Of a stretch of DNA of 5,547 bases, positions 1 to 5,547 are shown piece after piece. The stretch is taken from positions 1 to 5,547 of the forward strand of contig QMPB01000359.1 of assembly GCA_003648395.1 (NCBI GenBank), read 5' to 3'. The position numbers were made by a program, and so were the translations under genes. This stretch comes from Bacteroidota bacterium (GTDB lineage Bacteria > Bacteroidota > Bacteroidia > Bacteroidales > UBA1556). The notes under the pieces are model-generated. The model had not been told where the DNA came from and did no database searches. It saw nothing but the letters and a program-made list of their open reading frames with translations. Each line of letters opens with the position of its first letter. The first letter of the stretch is position 1.

Positions 1-19
1 AAATCATATTATTTATTCC

Positions 20-49
20 TTTACAATGGTATCTTATATACCTTATAAT
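20..49 (+). promoter_or_regulatory. Predicted hut operon promoter (sigma-70/sigma-A type)
   Basis: A -35 box TTTACA (20-25, 5 of 6 consensus bases) lies 18 bp upstream of a perfect -10 box TATAAT (44-49). Transcription would start near base 56 or 57, leaving a leader of about 16 nt before the hutH GTG. No extended -10 TG is present. It is the only good promoter-like pair seen upstream of the operon, and the tight gene spacing suggests it drives all four genes. In AT-rich DNA, TATAAT-like strings are common, so the call rests on the paired boxes, the spacing and the position just before the first gene. Confidence 0.72.
28..42. promoter_or_regulatory. Inverted repeat in the promoter spacer, possible operator
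   Basis: GGTAT (28-32) and ATACC (38-42) form a perfect 5-bp inverted repeat around a 5-nt centre. It sits wholly between the -35 and -10 boxes and upstream of the predicted transcription start, so it would act as DNA rather than as an RNA hairpin. A repressor bound here would block RNA polymerase, a common layout for catabolic operons. It does not match the CcpA cre or CodY consensus as I know them. The GTAT/ATAC half-sites loosely recall GntR/HutC-type operators but with wider spacing. A 5-bp repeat can arise by chance. Confidence 0.3.
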
Positions 50-61
50 AGATGTGAAAGC

Positions 62-69
62 AAGGTGAT
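62..69 (+). promoter_or_regulatory. Ribosome binding site of hutH; fixes a GTG start
   Basis: AAGGTGAT matches the AGGTGAT part of the sequence complementary to the 16S rRNA 3' end. The AAGGTG core ends 5 nt before the GTG at 73-75. The next in-frame ATG (97-99) has no such site upstream, so the GTG start is preferred. Confidence 0.75.
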
Positions 70-72
70 ATA

Positions 73-1590
73 GTGTTAGAAATTAATGGTTCTAATATGA
101 CAATAAACTCTTTTTCTAAAGTTGTATTAGATTATGAAGAAGTAAGAATTTCAAGCTCTAGTAAAGACGCTGTAATTAAAGCCAGAAATTTTGTTAAAGA
201 AGTTGTAAAATCAGAAATTCCAACATATGGAATTAATACAGGTTTTGGAAAACTTTCCGATGTTTCAATTGATAAAGAAAATTTAAGTAATTTACAAGTT
301 AATTTACTTAAAAGTCATGCTTGTGGTGTTGGAAAACCATTTTCAGAAGCGATTGTTAGAGGAATGTTATTATTACGAATTAACGCATTAATTAAAGGGT
401 ACAGTGGTATACGTTTTGTGGTTATTGAGAAGATGTTGGAACTTTTAAATAAAAATGTGATTCCAGTTGTATATTCTCAAGGAAGTTTAGGAGCGAGTGG
501 AGATTTAGCACCTTTAGCGCATATGGCACTCGTTTTATTAGGAATGGGTGATGTAGTTTATAAAGGAAAAACAATGTCCGCACAAGAAGGGTTAAAACTC
601 TCCTCTATTGAACCATTAAATTCATTAGAAGCTAAAGAAGGGCTTTGCCTTATAAATGGAACTCAAGCTATGACTAGTGTAGCTGCTTTAGCAGTTAAAA
701 AAGCTTATGATTTAATGTATTTATCAGAAAATGCATTTGCATTATCTATGGAAGCTTTAAATGGTATTACAGATATATTTTATGATCAAATACATGTATT
801 AAGAAATCAACCCGGTCAAATTCAAGTTGCGAAGACTTTAAATGATGTTTTAAAAGATTCGAAACTAACAACAAAACAAGGAGAATTAAGAGTACAAGAT
901 GCTTATTCACTTAGATGTTCGCCTCAAGTTTTAGGAGCTAGTTTAGACGCTATTAAATATTGTAAAAATGTCGTTGAAAATGAAATGAATGCAGTTACGG
1001 ATAATCCTTTAGTTTTTGAAGATATCAAAAAGGTTATCAGTGCTGGAAACTTTCATGGACAACCAATTGCCCTTGCGATGGATTTCTTAGCCGTTGCGAT
1101 TAGTGAACTCGGAAATATATCTGAGAGAAGACTTGAAAGAATGGTTAATTCAAGTTTAAGCAATGGATTGCCACCTTTTTTAGTTAAAGAACCAGGAATC
1201 AATTCTGGATTTATGATTGTTCAATATAGTGCAGCTTCACTTGTTAGTGAAAATAAATCAATCTCACATCCAGCCAGTGTAGATTCAATTCCATCATCAG
1301 CTAATCAAGAAGATCATGTATCTATGGGAACAATTTCAGCTAGAAAAGCTTTAGATGTTATTGAAAACTCTGAAAAAGTTCTAGCTATGGAAATTTTTAC
1401 CGCCTTACAAGCAATAGATTTCCGAGAAAAAGATAAATTGAGTTCACATACAAAAAAATTATATCAATATATTAGAAAAGAAATCCCATTTATAGAAAAA
1501 GATACAATCATGTATAAAAAAATACATAAAATGATTGAAATAGTTCAAAGAAAAGAATTTAAAGAAATGATTAAATTGGAGGAAAAATAA
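73..1590 (+). CDS. hutH: Histidine ammonia-lyase (histidase)
   Basis: The 505-residue cytoplasmic enzyme (EC 4.3.1.3) deaminates L-histidine non-oxidatively to trans-urocanate and ammonia, the first step of histidine breakdown. The Ala141-Ser142-Gly143 triad lies in the conserved GSLGASGDLAPLAH stretch. In this family the triad cyclises itself into the electrophilic MIO prosthetic group. Other family landmarks are Tyr52 in TYGINTGFGK, His82 in SHACGVG, Asn195 in LINGTQ, Tyr278 and Arg281 in DAYSLRC, Phe327 in NFHGQ and Glu413 in NQEDHVSMG. These line up with the catalytic residues known from Pseudomonas putida histidase. Length is normal for HutH (about 500-510). The GTG start is supported by its ribosome site and by the N-terminal LEINGSNMT, which resembles other HutH starts; Met9 is the weaker alternative. 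Phenylalanine or tyrosine ammonia-lyase shares the fold, but His82 and the hut neighbours argue for histidine. It is the first gene of the operon, 1 nt before hutU. Confidence 0.97.
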   Translation: MLEINGSNMTINSFSKVVLDYEEVRISSSSKDAVIKARNFVKEVVKSEIPTYGINTGFGKLSDVSIDKENLSNLQVNLLKSHACGVGKPFSEAIVRGMLLLRINALIKGYSGIRFVVIEKMLELLNKNVIPVVYSQGSLGASGDLAPLAHMALVLLGMGDVVYKGKTMSAQEGLKLSSIEPLNSLEAKEGLCLINGTQAMTSVAALAVKKAYDLMYLSENAFALSMEALNGITDIFYDQIHVLRNQPGQIQVAKTLNDVLKDSKLTTKQGELRVQDAYSLRCSPQVLGASLDAIKYCKNVVENEMNAVTDNPLVFEDIKKVISAGNFHGQPIALAMDFLAVAISELGNISERRLERMVNSSLSNGLPPFLVKEPGINSGFMIVQYSAASLVSENKSISHPASVDSIPSSANQEDHVSMGTISARKALDVIENSEKVLAMEIFTALQAIDFREKDKLSSHTKKLYQYIRKEIPFIEKDTIMYKKIHKMIEIVQRKEFKEMIKLEEK

Positions 1591-1591
1591 A

Positions 1592-3610
1592 ATGACAGAA
1601 GCTTATACATTAAAAGATATATTTCAAGAACTACCTGAAAAAAAGGAATTTATAAAAGGTATAAGAAGAGCTCCAAAAAGAGAATTTACTTTAACTGAAT
1701 CAGAAACTGCTTTAGCGTTAAAAAATGCACTTAGATATATACCTAAGGAATGGCACGAAACTTTAGCGCCTGAATTTTTAGAAGAACTTTTAACTAGAGG
1801 TAAAATATACGGTTATAGATTTCGTCCTAAAGGAAGAATATTTGGTAAACCAATTGATTCTTATGAAGGAAATACTTTAGAAGGTAAAGCTTTTCAAGTT
1901 ATGATTGACAATAATCTTGACTTTGAAATAGCTTTATATCCTTATGAACTGATTACATATGGAGAAACGGGTTCTGTATTTCAAAATTGGATGCAATATC
2001 ATTTAGCAAGAAAATATTTACAGGTTATGAATGATGAACAAACTTTGGTTTTATTGTCAGGACATCCTCTTGGATTATTTAAATCCCATAAAAGAGCTCC
2101 AAGAGTTATTATTACTAATGGACTTATGATAGGCGAATTTGATAATTTACATAACTTTAATAGAGCATCTAGCTTAGGTGTAGCTAATTATGGACAGATG
2201 ACAGCTGGCGGATGGATGTACATCGGTCCACAAGGCATTGTACATGGCACATATTCAACTTTATTGAATGTTGGTAGAGCTAAACTTGGATTACCTGAAA
2301 AAGCGAACCTTAAAGGTAAATTATTCGTATCTTCAGGACTTGGAGGTATGAGCGGTGCTCAAGGTAAGTCAATTGAAATCTGTGGTGGAGTAGGAATTAT
2401 AGCTGAAGTTGATTATTCTAGAATTGAAACTAGATATAACCAAGGATGGGTTTCTGAAATTGCTCGTAGTGAAAAAGAAGCATTTTTTCTTGCGAAAGAA
2501 GCTATGGAGAAGGGCAAAGCTAAAGCTATAGCTTATTATGGAAATATAGTTGATTTATTAGAATACGCAGATAGAGAAAATATTTATATAGATTTATTAA
2601 GCGACCAAACAAGTTGTCACGCAGTTTATGATGGAGGATATTGTCCTAGTGGTATAACTTTTGAAGAAAGAACTAGACTTTTAAAAGAAGATAAAGCTAA
2701 TTTTGAAAAACTAGTCGATGAAACTTTACATCGCCACTTTGAAGTAATTAAAAAAATTGTAGCTAAAGGAACATATTTCTTCGACTATGGAAATTCCTTT
2801 ATGAAGGCAATTTATGATTCTGGTATTACAGAAATATGTCGCAATGGAGAAAATGACTTAGATGGATTCATTTGGCCTTCATATGTTGAAGATATCATGG
2901 GACCTATTCTATTTGATTATGGATATGGACCTTTCCGTTGGGTTTGTCTAAGTGGAAAAGATTCAGATTTAGATAAAACAGATAAAGCCGCAATGAACTG
3001 TATTGATAAAGACAGACGCTTCCAAGACTTAGATAATTATAATTGGATTCGCGATGCTAAAAAAAATAAACTCGTTGTCGGCACAAAGGCAAGAATTCTT
3101 TATCAAGATGCTTATGGAAGACTTAAAATAGCTTTAAAATTTAATGAAATGGTTAGAAATGGTGAAATCGGACCTATTATGCTTGGAAGAGATCACCATG
3201 ATGCAGGAGGTACGGATTCTCCATTTAGAGAAACATCCAATATCAAAGATGGTTCAAATATAATGGCTGATATGGCCACCCAAGTAGCTTTAGGAAATGC
3301 ATCTAGAGGCATGTCTTTAGTAACTCTTCACAACGGTGGAGGAGTTGGTATTGGGAAGGTTATCAATGGTGGATATGGTATGGTTTTAGATGGTTCAAAA
3401 AGAGTAGATGAAATCCTACAAAGCGCTATGCTTTATGATGTTATGGCTGGAGTTTCAAGAAGAGCTTGGGCAAGAAACAATCACTCAATTGAAATTGCAA
3501 GTGAATACAATAATATCGATAATAATTCAACCATAACTATTCCATATACTACAGATGAAGAAATGATTTTAAACTTGGTAAAATCTAATTATAAAAAGGG
3601 TGGACTATAA
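1592..3610 (+). CDS. hutU: Urocanate hydratase (urocanase), long form
   Basis: The 672-residue cytoplasmic enzyme (EC 4.2.1.49) adds water to urocanate to give 4-imidazolone-5-propionate, using tightly bound NAD+ as an electrophile. Motifs in order are YGQMTAGGWMYIGPQGIVHG (200-219), the NAD-binding GLGGMSGAQ (249-257), DQTSCH (338-343), FDYGNS (397-402), GPFRW (446-450), GRDHHDAGG (532-540), RET (546-548) and HNGGGVGIG (580-588). Short bacterial HutU proteins are about 550-560 residues. This one matches the roughly 670-residue class that includes vertebrate UROC1. By comparison from memory, most of the extra length is an N-terminal segment at about residues 31-98 and a C-terminal tail. Asp442 in LFDYGYGPFRW sits where the short enzymes carry an active-site Cys. 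The ATG is preceded by TGGAGG (1577-1582), placed inside the end of hutH. The stop codon overlaps the ftcD start by one base. The assignment is secure; only the mechanistic meaning of the Cys position is open. Confidence 0.96.
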   Translation: MTEAYTLKDIFQELPEKKEFIKGIRRAPKREFTLTESETALALKNALRYIPKEWHETLAPEFLEELLTRGKIYGYRFRPKGRIFGKPIDSYEGNTLEGKAFQVMIDNNLDFEIALYPYELITYGETGSVFQNWMQYHLARKYLQVMNDEQTLVLLSGHPLGLFKSHKRAPRVIITNGLMIGEFDNLHNFNRASSLGVANYGQMTAGGWMYIGPQGIVHGTYSTLLNVGRAKLGLPEKANLKGKLFVSSGLGGMSGAQGKSIEICGGVGIIAEVDYSRIETRYNQGWVSEIARSEKEAFFLAKEAMEKGKAKAIAYYGNIVDLLEYADRENIYIDLLSDQTSCHAVYDGGYCPSGITFEERTRLLKEDKANFEKLVDETLHRHFEVIKKIVAKGTYFFDYGNSFMKAIYDSGITEICRNGENDLDGFIWPSYVEDIMGPILFDYGYGPFRWVCLSGKDSDLDKTDKAAMNCIDKDRRFQDLDNYNWIRDAKKNKLVVGTKARILYQDAYGRLKIALKFNEMVRNGEIGPIMLGRDHHDAGGTDSPFRETSNIKDGSNIMADMATQVALGNASRGMSLVTLHNGGGVGIGKVINGGYGMVLDGSKRVDEILQSAMLYDVMAGVSRRAWARNNHSIEIASEYNNIDNNSTITIPYTTDEEMILNLVKSNYKKGGL

Positions 3611-4569
3611 TGAAGATAGTAGAGTGTGTACCTAATTTTTCCGAAGGAAGAGATATAGATAAAATAGAAAGAATTATGTCAGTTGTAAAATCTGATAAAT
3701 TTGTTAAATTAGTTAACTATGAATCTGATGCCGACTATAATAGGACAGTAGTTACATTGATTGGTGAACCAAAAAAGATGATTGATTTAATTTTAAAACT
3801 TACAGAAGTATGCTTAGAGGAAATTGATTTAAACCATCATACTGGTGAACATGCTAGAATGGGAGCTATTGATGTAATTCCTTTTATCCCAATTTCTGAT
3901 GTAACAATGAAAGAATGCGTAGATTACGCAAATGAATGTGCAAAAAGAATAAGTGAAGAATATAATATCCCAACTTATTTATATGCAAAAGCTGCTAAAT
4001 TTGAGGAAAGAATTTCTTTACCAAATATTCGCAAAGGCGAATTTGAAGGAATGAAAACTAAAATATTAGAACCTGAGTGGAAACCTGATTTTGGAGAAGC
4101 TAAAATTCATCCTACTTTTGGTTGTGTAGCTGTTGGCGCTAGAGATTTTCTTATAGCTTATAATATTGATTTACAAACGGAAGATATTACTCCAACTAAA
4201 AATATTGCTAAAGTTATTAGAAAATCTTCAGGAGGATTTCAATACATTCAAGCAGGTCCAGTTTATCTAGAAAACAGAGGACATACTCAAGTTACTATGA
4301 ATATCTTAAATTATAAAAAGAATCCAATTTACCGTATTTTTGAAACAGTAAAAATGGAAGCGTTGCGTTATCATATTAAAGTAACCGGAGCTGAAATCAT
4401 TGGCCTTGTTCCTAAAGATGCTTTGGTAAGATCCTTAAAATATTATTATGAAGTTAATAATTTAAAGATGCCTGAAGAATACAGCCTTAAACAAATAGTA
4501 GAGGATGTTTCTAAGTATATGTTGTTTAGAGACTTTAGTGAAGAGAAAATTATAGAATACTTTCTATAG
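3610..4569 (+). CDS. ftcD: Glutamate formimidoyltransferase, single-function
   Basis: The 319-residue cytoplasmic enzyme (EC 2.1.2.5) transfers the formimino group of N-formimino-L-glutamate to tetrahydrofolate, giving glutamate and 5-formimino-THF. The N-terminal subdomain (about 1-182) opens with VECVPNFSEGRD and contains NRTVVTLIGEP (44-54) and GEHARMGAIDVIPFIP (79-94). His81 there corresponds to the catalytic His82 of mammalian FTCD. The C-terminal subdomain (about 183-300) follows HPTFGCVAVGARDF (167-180). The protein ends where the transferase half of mammalian FTCD (about 540 residues) ends, so the cyclodeaminase half is absent. A GGGTGG site (3598-3603) precedes an ATG that shares its first base with the hutU stop (TAATG), which suggests translational coupling. 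In this operon it replaces HutG or HutF, the hydrolase and deiminase used by other bacteria. The TAG stop differs from the TAA of the two genes before it. Confidence 0.95.
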   Translation: MKIVECVPNFSEGRDIDKIERIMSVVKSDKFVKLVNYESDADYNRTVVTLIGEPKKMIDLILKLTEVCLEEIDLNHHTGEHARMGAIDVIPFIPISDVTMKECVDYANECAKRISEEYNIPTYLYAKAAKFEERISLPNIRKGEFEGMKTKILEPEWKPDFGEAKIHPTFGCVAVGARDFLIAYNIDLQTEDITPTKNIAKVIRKSSGGFQYIQAGPVYLENRGHTQVTMNILNYKKNPIYRIFETVKMEALRYHIKVTGAEIIGLVPKDALVRSLKYYYEVNNLKMPEEYSLKQIVEDVSKYMLFRDFSEEKIIEYFL

Positions 4570-4574
4570 GAGAT
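4568..4574 (+). promoter_or_regulatory. Ribosome binding site of hutI
   Basis: AGGAGAT begins within the ftcD stop codon, and its AGGAG core ends 5 nt before the ATG at 4578. It is a strong site and supports this start. The next in-frame ATG (4656-4658) has no comparable site and would remove the N-terminal beta strand. Confidence 0.75.
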
Positions 4575-4577
4575 ATA

Positions 4578-5547
4578 ATGGAAAAAACTATTTTAATAAA
4601 GAATATTAAAACATGTTACACCTCCATACAAAAGCCACCAGTTAAAGGTGAAAACATGAATAAAATAAAAGAATATCACAATGCTTATATTGTGATAAAG
4701 AATAATAGGATTCAGGAGATTGGAAGAGATTTTTCAGGTCTAGAATCTTTATTTGATGAAACCTATGATGCAAGAAACTTAATTTGTATGCCTGGGTTAA
4801 TTGACTCTCATACCCACCTTGTTTTTGGTGGATCAAGAGAAGATGAATTTGCTAAAAAAATAGCTGGTCTTGATTATTTAGAAATTCTAAAACAAGGTGG
4901 AGGAATCTTAAACACAGTCGCTAAAACTAGAAAAGCATCTTTTGAAGAACTCTATACCCAAGCTAAGAAATCTTTAGATGAAATGCTTTTATTTGGTGTT
5001 ACTACTATTGAAGCCAAGTCTGGATACGGACTCAACTTGGAAACCGAAATAAAATTATTGAAGGTTTTACATAAATTAAATAGAGAACATCCGATAGATA
5101 TTCATATAACTTATCTTGGAGCTCATGCTATTCCTAAGGAATATTTAAATGCAAGAGAAGAATATATACTTTCGATTAAAAACGATTTAAAACTTATTAA
5201 AAAAGAAAACTTAGCTGAAGCAGTTGATGTTTTTTGTGAGACTGGAGCTTTCAACGCAATTGAGACAAAAGAAATACTTGAAGAAGCTAAAAGATTAGGA
5301 TTTAAATTAAGAGTCCATACAGATGAAATTAACTCAATAGGTGGCATTGAAATAGCTTTAGATTTAGAAGCTAAAACAGTAGATCATTTAATGGCTATAA
5401 CAGATAATGATATAGAATTATTATCTAAAACTAATACTATAGCTAATATATTACCATCTACATCTTTTTTTCTTAATAAAAAATATGCCAACGCAAGAAA
5501 AATGATTAACAAAGGTGTTGCCTTAGCTTTGTCCAGCGACTATAACC
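4578..5547 (+). CDS. hutI: Imidazolonepropionase, 3' end cut by the window edge
   Basis: This amidohydrolase-superfamily enzyme (EC 3.5.2.7) hydrolyses 4-imidazolone-5-propionate to N-formimino-L-glutamate, the substrate of the FtcD encoded just upstream. I translated the open frame from ATG 4578 to the window edge: 323 complete codons plus one base with no stop. HutI is usually about 400-420 residues, so roughly the last 80-100 are missing. A short N-terminal beta part leads into CMPGLIDSHTHLVFGGSREDE (from residue 70), with metal ligands His78 and His80 and the likely substrate Arg87. Later come Tyr100, SGYGLNLETE with Tyr150, GAHAIP with His183, RVHTDE with His247 and Glu250, and VDHL with His270. 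SSDYN at the edge holds Asp321, the expected fourth metal-site residue. These agree with the Bacillus subtilis HutI pattern as I know it. Eight bases separate it from ftcD. No frameshift is seen; the truncation comes from the window edge. Confidence 0.95.
   Translation, partial: MEKTILIKNIKTCYTSIQKPPVKGENMNKIKEYHNAYIVIKNNRIQEIGRDFSGLESLFDETYDARNLICMPGLIDSHTHLVFGGSREDEFAKKIAGLDYLEILKQGGGILNTVAKTRKASFEELYTQAKKSLDEMLLFGVTTIEAKSGYGLNLETEIKLLKVLHKLNREHPIDIHITYLGAHAIPKEYLNAREEYILSIKNDLKLIKKENLAEAVDVFCETGAFNAIETKEILEEAKRLGFKLRVHTDEINSIGGIEIALDLEAKTVDHLMAITDNDIELLSKTNTIANILPSTSFFLNKKYANARKMINKGVALALSSDYN
4674..4697 (+). repeat. Perfect 9-bp inverted repeat inside hutI
   Basis: TATCACAAT (4674-4682) and ATTGTGATA (4689-4697) are exact reverse complements separated by 6 nt (GCTTAT). 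In RNA a G-U pair could extend the stem to 10 bp with a 4-nt loop. It lies about 100 nt into the hutI coding region, encoding residues near YHNAYIVIK. There is no T-run after it, so it is not an intrinsic terminator. It may be a chance result of AT-rich coding sequence. Confidence 0.5.

Noticed and set aside
1..72. Riboswitch, T-box or attenuator upstream of hutH
   Set aside because: Only about 16 nt separate the predicted transcription start from the GTG, too short for any such leader. No terminator-like stem with a T-run is visible.
97..99. In-frame ATG as an alternative hutH start
   Set aside because: No ribosome site precedes it. Using it would drop residues that resemble the usual HutH N-terminus, while the GTG at 73 has a well-placed AAGGTGAT.
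216..234. 7-bp inverted repeat AATTCCA-N5-TGGAATT in hutH
   Set aside because: It falls in codons for the conserved IPTYGIN active-site segment, so the sequence is constrained by the protein. The stem is short and there is no regulatory context.
73..1590. Phenylalanine/tyrosine ammonia-lyase or aminomutase instead of histidase
   Set aside because: The MIO fold is shared, but the SHACGVG His, the NQEDHVSMG Glu, the length of about 505 residues and the adjacent urocanase all point to histidase.
4642..4836. 64-codon open frame on the minus strand
   Set aside because: It is antisense to hutI, whose frame here encodes the conserved PGLIDSHTH metal site. The minus-strand product resembles no family I know and is explained as a shadow.
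5123..5347. 74-codon open frame on the minus strand, Ser- and Leu-rich
   Set aside because: It is antisense to hutI residues including RVHTDE. The hydrophobic, Ser-rich composition is what the reverse complement of Lys/Glu/Asp-rich coding DNA gives.
4578..5547. hutI as a broken gene, because no stop codon is found
   Set aside because: The frame is open and conserved to the last base, and the window simply ends before the expected C-terminus.

Overview
The window is the 5' part of a histidine-degradation (hut) operon, read entirely on the + strand. It carries four genes, in the order hutH, hutU, ftcD and hutI. The last is cut by the window's right edge. No RNA gene, mobile element, CRISPR array, terminator or regulator gene is visible.

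Organism: the DNA is strongly AT-rich. AGA is the main Arg codon, ATA is common for Ile, Shine-Dalgarno sites are strong, and one gene starts with GTG. These traits, with a FtcD-type pathway and a long-form urocanase, suggest a low-GC anaerobe such as a Clostridia/Tissierellia-type Firmicute or a Fusobacterium relative. The placement is an inference from composition and gene content, not a species call.

Layout: bases 1-72 hold a near-consensus sigma-70/sigma-A type promoter (TTTACA, 18 bp, TATAAT), with a short inverted repeat between the two boxes that could be an operator. The predicted mRNA leader is only about 16 nt, so there is no room for a riboswitch or attenuator. The genes are almost seamless: 1 nt separates hutH from hutU, hutU and ftcD overlap by 1 nt, and 8 nt separate ftcD from hutI. 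Each gene has its own ribosome binding site. A single polycistronic transcript is the simplest reading.

How the genes work together: HutH removes ammonia from histidine to give urocanate. HutU hydrates urocanate to imidazolonepropionate. HutI opens that ring to N-formimino-L-glutamate. FtcD moves the formimino group to tetrahydrofolate and releases glutamate. The operon therefore yields ammonia, glutamate and a one-carbon unit on folate. FtcD here is the single-domain transferase, so a separate formimino-THF cyclodeaminase (fchA type) should exist elsewhere, plausibly downstream.

This is a known pathway in a compact arrangement; I do not see an undescribed system. The points most worth a second look are the operator-like repeat in the promoter spacer and the long urocanase, which seems to lack the cysteine reported as active-site residue in short bacterial enzymes.
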